Shown: positions 25,101 through 37,946 of the stretch, piece by piece
How positions within the stretch are numbered: position 1 is the first letter of the stretch
How the letters are laid out: the number at the start of each line of letters is the position of its first letter
Assembly: GCA_021464245.1 (NCBI GenBank)
Contig: JADCRB010000037.1
Location: forward strand, 5,047,858 to 5,111,857
DNA from: Carallia brachiata
Taxonomy: Eukaryota; Streptophyta; Magnoliopsida; Malpighiales; Rhizophoraceae
Length of the DNA stretch: 64,000 bases
Direction: 5' to 3'
The notes under the pieces: model-generated
Databases searched by the model: none
What the model was told of the DNA's origin: nothing
The model's input: only the letters and a program-made list of their open reading frames with translations
Made by a program: the position numbers and the translations under genes

Positions 25101-25914
25101 AAATTTCAGTTAGATAAAGTTTCTGGTCCCTCTGGATAATGGAGTAATGGGATAAGGTTTCCTACCCTCCCTTCAGGTAACAGACAACGGTCTTATACTT
25201 GTGCAACTAAGTAAAATTTAGTGGAAAATTTTGAACATGAGAGATGGCAAAATATTTGGTAAAAATACAAAATAAGTCTCCCATACAAACATTCGAGATA
25301 GACTTTAAGTGAAGTCCTAATATTACTGCCTTTTGCACAAATGTCTAAATAATCTCTAAGTGAGGAGTCACGAGGGAAATTGGCCCCTGGCCCCCATCTA
25401 GATCCGTTCCTGTGTGCAATAACCAAAGAATACATATTGCATTGATTGTATATACTTGTGATGTATCAACCTGCAGGCTGCACAAATAAAAGCATGTTGT
25501 TGGGTCATTCATACAATCAAAAGTTTGGAGAAGAAGCAGATAAGTAAATTGGAATAGTGCGTTGCAACCACCAGCCACAAAAAACATTATGTGTAATGAA
25601 TGAATAGTGGGGCAGACTGTGCTTCTGTATACCTTGTTGTGTTGTTATGTCTTCATATGGTTGAAGCCTTTCACCTAAAATTCTTGCGGGCGACTAATTA
25701 AGAAGTGAAAGATTTTGAACTTTCAAATTAAATCCTAGGTGGAATATATTTATATGTAACATTTAATAAGCACAAGGACCACTAGAAGATTTATAAATAC
25801 ACCAATGGTCCCATAAATATAATGAAAGGTTTCAGAAATTTGAAATATTAAAAGATATCCCTGGATCGATAGAGAGGGAGGGTAAAGATTTTGGCTTTTC
25901 TAACGTTGAACAAA
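19193..25914. other. CAF1 3' region and long intergenic stretch
   Basis: No gene could be supported in these 6.7 kb. The 19.2-22.6 kb part is less AT-extreme than the surrounding DNA and has several short open frames (for example 21458-21706 and 22201-22401), but none shows a domain or convincing splice structure. It could be a long 3' UTR, a non-coding transcript or old gene debris. From 23.2 kb on it becomes AT-rich with homopolymers. Confidence 0.4.
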
Positions 25915-26194
25915 AAACTGATTTTCGGCCATCATTGCTGAACGTCTTTCTTGGTTAAAAAAACAATGGAATTCTTCGTAAGGATAATACTTGTGTTGAC
26001 TATCTTATCAAGCTGGGCACGTCATCTTAGAATCAATTTGCTATCCTGGATTCTCCTCCTTCACATTTGAGAGAGCTCCTCGTCCGTGACATGACCGACG
26101 TGGCTACTCCTCGTGGTGGCTAGTTCTTTTATACTGTGTTGAGCTTATATTTTTGTTGTATTTTTATCCCTTATTTACCCCAAAAAAAAAAAAA
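25915..26194 (+). mobile_element. LINE 3' end with decayed RNase H domain
   Basis: Frame 25977-26123 reads RKDNTCVDYLIKLGTSS, a stop, then NQFAILDSPPSHLRELLV and an ending RDMTDVATPRGG. This matches the C-terminal RNase H part of plant LINEs (a CAD-LAxLG-like helix followed by a Pro-Pro linker). A T-rich stretch and an A13 tract (26182-26194) follow, as expected for a 3' end. One internal stop shows it is dead. The 5' boundary is uncertain. Confidence 0.65.
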
Positions 26195-29100
26195 TGCTGA
26201 CCTAACAAAGCTAATCAGGTCATGTAGTATGAACTAACACTGAATATTCTATCGGAAGTCCCCAAATTTATTTACCTTTTTGCTTGATAGAAGTTTTCCA
26301 TTCAATATTTTAGCCTTTTTTTTTTTTTTTTTTGAGGATAAGTGCAATTTGTTCATCATTTCCACAAAAAATACAATTGCTAGCTCAAGTTAGGCTACTA
26401 AACTTTGGCCTAACTTGATCGCCCCTTGCACCTTAACTTTTGGCATTGATTTTATCAACATAAATGCTAGGTGTTGGGCGTCCGAGACTTGACGCTATAC
26501 CTTTGTTTTTCATTTTTGTCGAAAAATCAAAGTGTATTGTATTAAAAAAAAAAATGTTCTCATTCTTTTTCAGAAATTTCTACAATGTCAAAATTCATAT
26601 TGCATTTTTTCAAAAGTATACTACATTTGTTCTAACTAGAGCCATAGCCCTCCGTTTTTTTTTTTTTTTTTGCAAAACCAAAATTTATTGTATATCTAAA
26701 TAAATATACTGTACTTCTCAAAAAAATGTTGCACGGTCGAAAAAATATATATTGTATTTTTTTAACAAGTTAACGTAGTAAACTTTAAAATAAATTAAAG
26801 AAAGGATAAGAGACAAAGAGAAGCTAAAGATATAATAAGGGATGTGACACATCCCTGATGGCTAGAAACCAAACAAGGCATTAAATGTGAGGACCTAGCA
26901 GATAGAGGTTTCAAGGATTGAGTTCTCGATATGAAGTAGCCAAAAGCTTTATTAATTCAACAAAGAGCTGAGGAAGCCAAGACAACTTAAGTCTGTCTCG
27001 TCAACTAGTCTAGCCCCCCTTCTAGTGGGATAAGCAAATGGAGAGGGCATGTGCTACACAGCTGCCTTCTTCACGAACATATGCATATGATTGTCCCCAT
27101 TAGCTTAATTGTTTTTGTTTTATACTCATTTTGGTTTATATTTCTGATGTTACTCTTTCGTGCAATTAAATTTACAATGAACCTTCCTAATTTTCCCTAT
27201 TTTGTTTGGTGAAAATGAACCTTTCTAGTATGTGTTCTATTAGTTGCCATTTAAATGAGCGCTCAAGCAAGAAATTAATGACGAGACATGAGGGACTTAA
27301 ATCAACTTTTGATTTACTAAAACCTATATAAATCTACGTAATTATACCTCAACCATTTATTCTTTTTTTCTTTTTTTTAGAGAAAAAAAATGTACATTGC
27401 AGTAATGTTAGTTATCGAATCTAAGCTTATATTAGGAATCACTCGTTGATATCATGATTCAACATCTTTTACAGGGTGAACTACCATATGAACCGAGTGA
27501 AGTCTCTTCATAGTCGATAGTTGTAATTGTTGAATTTGAAACTCGATATTCATAATTCAACGAAATCACCTAGCCTATTTTGACTAAGGACACCAACATC
27601 TTTTAGTTTAAAAGAGCAACAGAACAGAAATTCAAATCCGCATCAACCACATGAAAACACATCTAAAAATCATCTAAACTTTCATTTCAGGTACTACCAT
27701 TTATTTTGTTTAGTTCAGCTTTCATGATTTCCTTTTATTTGCACTGTTCTATAATAATTGGTCGAAAAACATTTGTACGTACTCTTCTTTACAGTAAATT
27801 GATAGAAAGTTAAACTTCCTCAGCGTTTACTTCTTGTGTTTATCATTCCTTTAAGGGCATTTCAAAAAAATAATAAAATATATAAAAACAAAGATTGAGA
27901 AACGCATGAAAGAAGCAAGTCAGAATCAGGGTCCAGGTCAACTGGAACGGAGTTCCACAAACCCACGCGCATGAAATTAATCAAGCTGCCGGAATGCCAA
28001 TATGTTGCAAGGTATCTTTGTTTACTTATTTATTTTTTCGTCGCCAACATGCATAACATATATATTAATTTTCCTATATATGCACGTAGTTCGCAAAGGA
28101 CTTGCATATTCCATTGTGTGTACTTATTAGTTGGTATATTTGTTGAAACAAAAAAGAAGAAATAGTATTCAACAAAGTCAATCACATATAGGATAATTAT
28201 TATGTCGTGAATATACGGTGCTTTTCTGCCATTTGCCGTCAATTCGAGGATTTTCTTGTTTTTATGTTTATCGAATTGAGAGTAATTGTAAAATTATTTT
28301 CGAATAAATCGACCAGACGAACAGATAAAAATTTGTAATTATCGCCCCCTTTCCACTCACATATTAAGCCTTTTCTCTCCATGCAACAGATAATCACTGC
28401 TTGACTATTCGGAAACTTATAAATACGTACCAATTCCTTTAAATTTTTAATACGTCTCCTCACGCCTCACACACAAATTTATTAGATAAAAAATATGAAT
28501 AAAACACAAATCTTTCTAATTCTTAGTGATAAAAAAGTACGTGCTAAATTTATTTACATCTTTATTAAGTATAATGCACATATGATTTTATGTTATATAA
28601 ATTCATTTTATTATCTTTTTGTTTCAACTTGACTTCACTTAAAATTTTACAACTTAATTAACTTAACTCATATTTTAAGTGAATTAAATTAAAAATTTTC
28701 AGAAAAAACCTGAAAATATTTTGATTAAGTGTCGATAATGAATTGCATATTATACCATTAAGCCACCAATACATATCTTAATATTTTCTCTCCTAAATAG
28801 TGTCTTAAATACAATATAATTAATATTTTTACAACAAAATTGTTATTTTTTACAACAGAAATTTAAAATTATTTTTTTTTATTGTAAAGAATATCCATTT
28901 TAATGCAAAAAATATTATTTTTATTTCATTTAAAATATAATTAAGACAGTAAAAATCTATGCACAAACATTTTCTCCATATCATAACATATACATTTAAT
29001 CAAAAAAAAAAACATATACATTTAATCGCCTCATCCGAGCAACCAATCTTGTACAATAATTACTCAATAGACAAATCAAAGGAAGAGTAAAAGGTCCCAC

Positions 29101-29406
29101 TAGGTCACCAAATTTAACGCTCGCCGACCTCCTCCTCTCCGTCTCTTCTCTAATTTCCAACTTCCACCACTTGTCTCTCTCAACCCCCCTCCTCCTCCTT
29201 TTAAAATCTACCATCCTCCACCTCTCACTATCTGACGAGCTCCATTAATGCCCACATTAAAGAAACGTCTCTCAAACTTCACGCTCCATCACCACCAAAA
29301 TTCATCATTTTGAACCAAACCCAACTGCCATTTGCTCAACAACATCTCAAAAACAAAACAAGGAGCCCAAAAAGAAAGAAAAAAAAAAAAAAAAGGCAGG
29401 CCAAGA
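26195..29406. other. Intergenic, AT-rich, with OFP promoter region
   Basis: Nothing is recognised in the distal part. The last few hundred bases (about 29100-29400) turn C-rich and then A-rich, consistent with the promoter and leader of the OVATE gene that starts at 29407. No clear TATA box was identified. Confidence 0.4.
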
Positions 29407-30058
29407 ATGGGCAAGAAAATGAAGCTTCTTCCTTTCCCCACACTTTACTGTCAGCAACCACGAACCTCGTCCTTCAGAAACAGTAGCGACAAGATGCTCC
29501 CGAAGACCATAAACTCAGAGTACTTGGATGCCACCGTTACTGGAGCCGGAACGTGCCCGAGTCAATATTGTTCACCAATTCCTCCGAGTCATTAGCCAGC
29601 TTCTCTACGGAATCAAACGAGTCAGGAGGAGTCGACCCCATTGAGACCGTGATTCGAGGTGCGAGGTCAGAGAGGCTGTTCTTTGAGCCTGGAGAGACTA
29701 GTTCAATCCTGGAAGAAATGCCCAAATCAGTTGCCGCCGGAGGAGCATCATTTAAGGAGAGCTTGGTTTGTCCATGGAGTCTTATGACCCTTTTCTGGAT
29801 TTCAAGAAGTCAATGGAAGAGATGGTCAGTGCTTATGGCCTGAAAGACTGGCAGGATCTTGAAGAGCTTCTGTTTTCCTATCTGAAAGTGAATGGAAGAA
29901 GCAATCATGGGTATATTATTGGCGCTTTTGTTGATTTACTTGTGACTCTTGCTTTTGCTTCTTCTTCTTCTTCTTCTTCTTCTTCGCTTTCTTCTGCTCC
30001 TAATTCTAGCGAGTCTTGTTCTTGCTCTCGTTCGCCTACTTCTCCTTTGTCTTTTTAC

Positions 30059-30089
<31 letters not shown>

Positions 30090-30235
30090 CTTCGAATTCC
30101 GATGATTGTTCTTCAACTCCTTGTGTTTCTTCACTAGGTCATGAAGCTTATGAGGAAGAGATCATTGATATTATTAGTCCTTGTTATTCTTCATTAGAAG
30201 CTGAAGATGATGAGAATGTGATTAAGAAAACTTGA
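29407..30235 (+). CDS. OFP18-like: OVATE family protein, OFP13/15/16/18 type
   Basis: Plant-specific transcriptional regulator; family members repress transcription and interact with KNOX/BELL homeodomain and TRM proteins to shape organs. It is a single exon. It starts MGKKMKLLPFPTLYC, continues with the family-typical TINSEYLD and FTNSSES blocks, then RGARSERLFFEPGETSSIL. The OVATE domain runs from SYDPFLDFKKSMEEM through DWQDLEELLFSYLKVNGRS to HGYIIGAFVDLLVTLAFA. After the domain come two poly-serine tracts encoded by TCT repeats (about 29960-29990 and 30062-30093) and an acidic tail. Two one-base deletions break the frame: near 29561 (CCC, where CCCC is needed) and near 29770 (TTT, where TTTT is needed). 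Corrected length is about 276 residues. Sequence error is favoured. The exact OFP number is inferred. Confidence 0.88.
29958..30095 (+). repeat. TCT microsatellites encoding poly-serine
   Basis: Two TCT/TTC triplet runs lie inside the OVATE gene, 3' of the domain, and code serine homopolymers separated by about 70 nt of serine-rich sequence. Confidence 0.9.
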
Positions 30236-31985
30236 AACACTTAATTTTGGTGTTCCATGTTGGATTTTTTTTTTTAATTTTTCTTAATATAAAAACCTCT
30301 TCTTCTTGTTTCATTTATGAGGAGTCAATTATTAATATGTGTTTACTAATAGCTTAGAGTTATGATTATGACAGCAAAATTAACGTTCTTGAATCTCGAC
30401 TCATTATTTCTCACTCTCTTTCTCTCCAATAGCAGAACCCCCCACATGTGTAGAGATAACACACGTACCATCACACCGGGGAATAGATTACATATCGGAA
30501 AACATACCTAAACAGGGAAAATAAGAGACAGAGTGTGACCTGTTGCAATTGATCGTATTTTTTTAATAAGATGATTAATTTTTACAATAAAAAATGATTT
30601 CATTTTGAATTTTCATTTGTGCGTGAGAAAGAGAAATATTCCAAAAAAGACCATTTAGGAAAATGAATGGTTTATTAATGCGGCAAATTCCTAATGAGAC
30701 TTGAGGTGCAGGATTCTCTGTTTTAATGAAATAGTTGTTTTTTTTTTTTTTTTTGATAAGTTGGTCAATTTTAAATAATATGGAAAAATAACACAACTAA
30801 ATGAAGGAAATACTAAATAACACAACTAAATGAAGGAAATACTAAAATTTTATTTTAGTATGACGTTTTGGTAAATTACAAAATTTTAAGTTCCTTCTTG
30901 TATAAAAATTTAAGATAAAATGATTAGGGATGCTGCTAAAAGAACAAGGGAGCGTCCCATTTATCTATCATTTCTGTATAATTAGCGGGAAGGATGATCA
31001 TGATACCGTGGGTGTCAACGCATCAGTCATCCACGTGTAGCTACTAAGATTGGGCAAACATCAACCATTGACATTACTGACACTATGGTGTATATAGATC
31101 ATAGCCGTTGGTTTGAATTATTAAAGGTCATTATCAATTGATGTGTACAAGTCCAGCGCAGAATTTTGGCTTGATCCTCGCAACTGCAAGCGCTATCCTT
31201 CGTCCTCTACTCTATATGTGATAATGATAATAACTTCCCAGAAATTAAAGATTAAAAAAAAAAACTTCCCAGAAATTAAGGCAGTATTCGAGTATTTGTA
31301 TTTGAGTGAGTATATATAAACATGTTTGGAGATTGTGTTTAATCAATTGTCTCATTGGGAGTGGTTGATTTTGAGAGCCATATAGAACAATTAGGTGAAA
31401 GAAAGGCAACGAAAAATAAGAAACAAATTCCCACCTGTAATTCAGCTTTGAGTTGTGGCCAAAAGCTTCACATAAAACAAACTTGAAAGCTTGAAAAAAA
31501 TCAAAATTAAAAATTAAAAGTAAAAAATAAAAAACAAAGAAAAGTTGTCATGGGTCCAGACTTTCTCGCGCCGCGTTTTATTCTCCAATAACAAATGTCG
31601 CCGCTTATCCTGAAAATTGTTTTCTCATTTTAATACTTAAAAAGGAATCGATAAATGCACGGAAATCACGATGATTCTCCTTTATAAAACTAAAGAAAAA
31701 AGTTTTCTTTTTTCATTACATGGTCCGTTGGTTATATTATATAATGAAATAAACTCTTATCATATTTATAAATTTTATATTCTTTTCTCATGAAATCTCA
31801 CATTCTATTTTTATAATTAAAATTTAAAATTTTTAAAATACAAATCTTAAATTATGACCACTAGAATGTCATTTAAAAACGAGAAAAAGAAAGTCTCAGT
31901 ACAATAAAAACTCCCCTTTACCCCCCTCATATTGCCTTAACGCATCCATTATGCTTGCTAGGCTAAGGTCGCGAGTTTGAAGCAG
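30236..31985. other. OFP 3' UTR and intergenic DNA
   Basis: AT-rich with poly(T) runs at about 30267 and 30739. A 29-bp unit is tandemly doubled at 30787-30844. No gene was found. Confidence 0.45.
30787..30844. repeat. 29-bp tandem duplication
   Basis: The unit beginning AATAACACAACTAAATGAAG occurs twice head to tail with no visible mismatch, so it is recent or recently homogenised. Confidence 0.85.
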
Positions 31986-32446
31986 TGTTGTTAGAACTAG
32001 ACCGAATCGGTTGATCCGACCGGTTTAACTGGTGATCGGTCAAAGGTCTGAGCCGATTCATGATAACTTTTGCTTCTAACTTGGACCGGTTAAAACCGAT
32101 CAAAACCGGCCAAGAATCGGTGAAAAATCGGACCGGTTCAACTGTTCAAATTAAATAAAAATTTCATAAATTATAATTTGATCTCAAAATTTATTTAAAT
32201 TATAATTTGAGCTTTAACTTTAATTAAATTTTCAATTTAGTCCTAAATGTATCAAAACTTTCAATTTAATCCTTAAAAATAAAAAAAATAATATTTAATA
32301 ATCATATATAAGTATTATTTTTTTAAATTACTTTTATACATATAAATATATATTAATAAATACCTATTTAAATACCGGTTCGACGGTTGAATTTTGACCC
32401 ACTAATATTTTTGATTTAATAATCGATCCGGTTCTGACAATTTTAG
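31986..32446. mobile_element. Terminal-inverted-repeat element with CCGGTT-rich ends
   Basis: The left terminus TTGTTAGAACTAGACCG mirrors the right terminus, which read in reverse is TTGTCAGAACCGGATCG. Sub-terminal regions are filled with ACCGGTT/AACCGGT motifs and the centre is AT-rich. There is no coding capacity and no clear target duplication. Composition is like the element at 45702-46381, but the terminal sequence differs. Confidence 0.6.
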
Positions 32447-32897
32447 TTTCAGGAATCGTATCAATAACAACAAAAACTCTCTCCTATTTGCATTCTTAAA
32501 TTCTTATTTTTGTTTCTCGAACAACTTATATTCTTTATTGTTGTTAAAAAGTAGTTAACCGATCATTGCCATATATGCTAAATGTGGACTTTAACCAATA
32601 AAAACACGTCATTCATGTCAGTAATAGGGGATTTTAGATGTAAACTTGCCGATTATTCAAGTATATAATATTTCAGTTATCATATGAGACTTTCATCAGG
32701 GGAAAAAAAGGGACAAAAACTAATTTGAAACTGGTAACTCCCAATATATCTTTGTTGGGCCTCGGGAGTTCGTTGCTAGCGAGCTCACTAATCATGTTGA
32801 TGTTGGTGTTTTCCAAGTTTGTTTGTGCTCTCCGTTTTTAATAATCTTTGATGTAAAATTTGCATGTTCTAATTAACAGATCGACGAGGAGATTATT

Positions 32898-33648
32898 AGG
32901 ATTACAAATAAGTCGATACGTTCGTTAAAAGTTTGGTGGGTCGACTTGATAAAAGCTCGATTCGGACTCGTTCATTTATTAAATGAACGATACACAAGTC
33001 TAAAATTAAAACTCGTTTAATAAACGAGTCAGTCCTAAATAATAGCAAATTCGACTCGATACAGGTTCGTGAACAGTTCGATAAATGTATCATTAAGAGT
33101 TTGTTTAATATGTATCATTATGGACTCATTTAATGTATTAACAATACTTAATTGTATCATTTAATTTTTAATATAAATGATAATAAAATTAGGGTTGATT
33201 TTTTATATAGTTTTAAATGCTCTCAATCTCTCAAGTCTATCAAACTCGTTGCCCCGAAAGACTCAAGTCCAACCTAGTATATTATTCCTCAATTATTTCC
33301 TTTTATCTCTCTTTTTTTATTTGATTTTTTTTCTTAATTAAAATAAAATTGTATATTTATTTTTTCTTTACAAAAGAACATAAATTCTTTGGATTAGAGA
33401 AAATTAAAATACAATTAAGTAAATTGATTGATGATGCATAATGTGGCTAGTTTTATATATATATATAAAGTTTAGATAAAAAAAAAACTAACAAAACAAA
33501 AATCGAGCCGAGTTTTAGTCGAAACCGAGTTTCGGTAAAATATAACGAGTCGAGTTCAAACCTTCATTTTTAAAACTTGAATTGAGTTCGAGCCGAGCTC
33601 GAACCTAGCCAAACTTGGCTCGGCTCGACTCGGCTCATTTGCACTCCT
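32898..33648. mobile_element. Terminal-inverted-repeat element with GAGCCGAGC-type ends
   Basis: The left end AGGATTACAAATAAGTCG matches the right end read in reverse, AGGAGTGCAAATGAGCCG. About 150 bp at each side is rich in TCGA/CGAG motifs (GAGCTCGAAC, CGAGCCGAG); the centre is AT-rich. It is non-coding. A clear target duplication was not seen. Confidence 0.6.
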
Positions 33649-36600
33649 AGAGAACATGATTGCATGGTCAACTAGCCGGATGGTAGTAATACTACTAATG
33701 ATCAACAATCAGTAGTACTACGTTACTCAGCGTACACGAGCAACATATGATTATTTTGCAGAACAAAATAACAGCAGTAATAAAGTGATATATATTGTTA
33801 AATAATTAAATTTTAAAAAAAATAAACTGTTAAATATTATTTAATAAACTGTACAATTATTTTTATTATTACTTAAAATCAAATTACATAACAAACCTCT
33901 CTTTTGTATGAGACGCAAAAACAAACGCTAGAGGTATATTTATCTGCAGGCCGTTATCTGTCGAAGAAACCAATACTCATAATTTTTTTGAATCTTTCAA
34001 GAAACAAGGCAATCTCGGTTCGGTAAATATCGTGGGATAATGACCCATTAATGTTAACAAGACATTCATTTTCCAAGAAATTAATTTCCAGGAAATTTGT
34101 GATCACACAGTATGAAATTTCGTGCCCGTCCATTTCATCTAGGGCATCCGATGAATTTTTCTCCTAACAACTTTAATTTTTAGCAAATAATCGACATATC
34201 GAGAATAGGGGCCCCTTTTCTTGTGGTACACTAGAATAGGTGCCCTTCAATTTTACAGATCTCAAGTATTACCACGGAGATCTTATTTGAGATGTTTTCG
34301 ATGGACAGATGGTGCAAGCTGAGCGTCATTATTGTTACGGTTAAGTGCTAAAAAACCTTAAATTGTTAACTTACATGTAACTTTAACCCTTCAAACCAAA
34401 GTTTTTAATATCGAATCAGATTCTAAACACGGGTCCAACTTGCTGGCTCGTCTATTTGACCATTCCTCGCTTGTTGGATCGGATTTTTAAAAAATATATA
34501 TGCTTTTTTTTCTTTTCAAGAAAATGGATAAATAAATATTATACTCGAATCAATCAGGACAGATCATACGATTTTATTGTCGTTGGGTAAGTTGAGAAAT
34601 ATACACTAGACTTACAAGAAAGCAAACATCCAGATCCAACAAATGACATCTAATTGTTTGAGACCTATCAAATCTCGCGTAGATTTTATTACACCACTTA
34701 ACTTGACATGATTTTAAACTTGTGATTTCTTATACAAAGTGAGGCAAAAATATGCTTTAAACTATGCAAACGTCATATGTTAAAAAAATTTAAACAGAAG
34801 TCGACCAAAAAATAGTTAAAAAAAATACTGCGATAAGTATAAATTTTTTTTAATTCATTTATCTTTTCAATTGGGGGCTAAAAGCTTAGAAATAACAAGT
34901 ATAGCACCACACGTAGCCCAACTGTCCATCATGGTAGAAGATTGCATTAAGCCCACTAATGTCCAACTATAGTGGACCTTTTATGGGGGATAGAACCCAG
35001 TCAACCCATCTGTCGTTGAGGTTCACATTCCGAATGCTCCAACCATTTTTTTCACATCAAAATCAAAGAAGCCCAAAAAAATGGAAGGGGGGTGACTTTG
35101 ATTTGCGGACGAATTTACATTGACATTAATGGAGTCATGGAAGGACAGGGCATTGAAGTTTCATTTAACACACACCATAAAGATATGTTGGTAAATAAGA
35201 ACCCGCCATCATGGGGTTTTTGGTTCATGATGACTCTGTGAGAGTCGTAGTAAATGGCAAGCAAGTTGACCTTGCCCCCAGAAAGATTATCAATTAATTA
35301 GCAGTGGATTCTGTCCTTGCATTTGATCATCACAGCTGCATGCTAATTTAATGGACCTTAAATTGCTCCCTGCCCAAGGAAATATAATATCTAACTTCTC
35401 CTTTGGTGCATGTACTCGGTGCCAATTATATTTTTCTTTTCTTTTGGGATTCTTACTTAAAAAGATTGCCATTTTGGGGTTGACAAAGTCAAAATGAATT
35501 GGAAATAAGTGAAAGAAAATAAGATAATAGATAAGAAAATGTTAAGTAGATGCAGAGATTTACAGTACAGGAAAAAAAAAGTCATAAAAATTGCAATCAT
35601 GATTGTTCCTCGGTAAAGCAGGCTTAATAATCTGTTTAAATTTTGAGATTTTAATGAAAAAATATAAAAAAATTTAAAAAAAAATTATAAAAATAAAAAT
35701 AATGAGAAAATAAAATTGTAACTTTGAATTGTATGAAAAAATAAGAAAAAAAAATGTGTGGTTGAAATTATAAAAATATCCTTACAAATAATTATGTAGT
35801 GGATTGAAATTTAGACAAAAGACAAAAAAAAATTAAGGTTATTTTAATAATTTTGATTCTATGTGTTTTTGTTTTATTTTCGTTGTTTTTTAATTGTGGT
35901 TTTTAATACTTCTTTGTGACACAGTACATTGTTCCTACTTTCTCTTTATTACGTTTCCTTTCTCATGACTCGCAAACACAGGAAAATTTCTTGGTAAATG
36001 GACTTTCTTTCACGCATTAGTTTTCTTACGGCCAAACCAATTACGCTGTAAGAGATAGATATGCTTATAGTTTAGAAGTTGGTGAGATAGTGACCTATGA
36101 ATAGGACTCTTATTCAGTGCTCCCTCCCCAGTCAGTAAGTTGCCCAATGTGATTTGCGACTAACAATAACTGATGTGCTGATGTTTGTTTTTATCTCTCA
36201 GTTTCTCATAATTGGGGTTATGTGGGGATTAAATTTAAACAATTTGCTCAACATAGTCAATGTTTGTTTCTCTAATCTTGGAATCAGGAGCAAGCTGAGC
36301 AACTATTTCGTCGGCCTTGAATGCTAATTTAAGCTTTGTAATGATGAAAGGCCATGTACTCGTGGGTTATTCTTAAATATTGCCGTGTGATGTAAGAACA
36401 TGCTTTAAATTCGTGCCAGAACCCAGTAGAGGTTCTTTTAAAAAAGAGTAGGGAAAAAATTTTCCCGTTTATTAAAAAAAATTGTATTTTAAATAATATT
36501 AAAATAATTATTTAATTATTTAATAATATCTATAATTTAATTATTTAATTTTTAATATTATCTTTAAAAATATTTTTTAAAAGGAAATTGATACTGTATG

Positions 36601-37489
36601 CACGGGTGGAAACGTATATGCCATCAGCAATTCCATCAAGTGGCCGTACATAGCTCTGGCTTCCTTGTTTGCTCCTTGGATTTAATTATTCTTTTAAACT
36701 TGACAACATTTAATGCCTTTTAATGATCAGACTAAGAGTCTCAGATTAGCATATATAATTATGAAATATTCATGAGAGAGAGAGAGCAGAAATTTATTTA
36801 CAAGTGCAACAGTAAGTCTCACGCTGCACAAGTAATGCTGGTGGACGCTTCAGCTGTTCAGCTTGATCATGCATAGGGTTCAGTCTCCATCTGATTAAAT
36901 TGCAATGAATTCCACTGAGAAAAGTGAAATGGCAACGTCACAAGACGCCTTGTTATTCTATTAAACACTCGAGAATACCATTCTTCCTAACTATTTGCAA
37001 CTCTCATTTTGCATTTAGTCCAGTTAGTCTTACTAGCAAATCCTGGCGGCATGAGACAATTTCAAAGAAAAGAGCTTAGATTTCTAATTTGGAGATCTTA
37101 GATTGGAGAGAAGCCCTATGTATGGGAGTTCGCATGTTAAAATCTTAGTATCTGCAAGGTTTAAATAGCCTAGTAATCTCCAAATATACGTACCAAGGAA
37201 GAAAAAAAAAAGACAAGAAAATTAAGGGTGTCAATTATGTGGCCTCGAATGCATTGTCCCATATACATCTTTGATCATTAGATTAGTTGATTGTCTCGTG
37301 CGCTTGTGCAAATATTCGAGCTTCTGAAATTGAAACTTGACATATCAAATTTACATCTCAAATTTTCGTCCAAATTGAAATTGCATTTTTTAATCAAATC
37401 ATTTCCAAGTAATTTACAACGAAAATGGTCATACAAGTTAGCGGAGCCTCCTAGCCACTTAGTCTCAAGTTTTCAGTTCTACTATTAGC
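33649..37489. other. Intergenic, no gene recognised
   Basis: AT-rich DNA with long A and T runs and no reading frame of note. A short GA microsatellite occurs near 36775-36788. Confidence 0.5.
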
Positions 37490-37940
37490 TTTTTTTTTTT
37501 TTTTTTAAACAAAGGCAAAGGATTTATTAACTAAAACAAACTCAGATACATAAGTGGCCAGCTCAGCCCGTACAGCTACAACAAAAGAGCAGGAAATGAC
37601 GAGCGTGATCGGCGTTGGGTCCTCTGTATAGGCCACCTAGCAGCGCAAAAAACCGTCTCCCCCACCTCCACCCATCAAAAAAAGGGGGAAGTAGGGAGCC
37701 ACCCAAAATCACTGAGCTGCAAACTAGAAGAAGCAGGAAACGGAGCAGCACCAACTAGGTAGACGAGAAACCTAAAGGCACCAGGACCATTAACAGAGAC
37801 CAAGTTTCATTGAGGAAGCAGCAACCACTAGTGAACCATCGGGGAGGGAAGCAGACAACTGAAACGTCACCGATGCACTCTGCAAAGGATAAATGGCGCA
37901 AGATAGTAAAACCTAAACGGCGTTAGTCTAAAAACGCACG
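37490..37940 (-). mobile_element. LINE-like 3' fragment with poly(A) tail (minus orientation)
   Basis: A T17 tract at 37490-37506 is the poly(A) tail read from the other strand. It is preceded in that orientation by GTTTTAGTTAATAAATCC and a T/G-rich, more GC-balanced body, typical of plant non-LTR 3' UTRs. No domain was identified. It ends close to the GAGA-rich element beginning near 37947. Confidence 0.5.
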
Positions 37941-37946
37941 TTTCAT

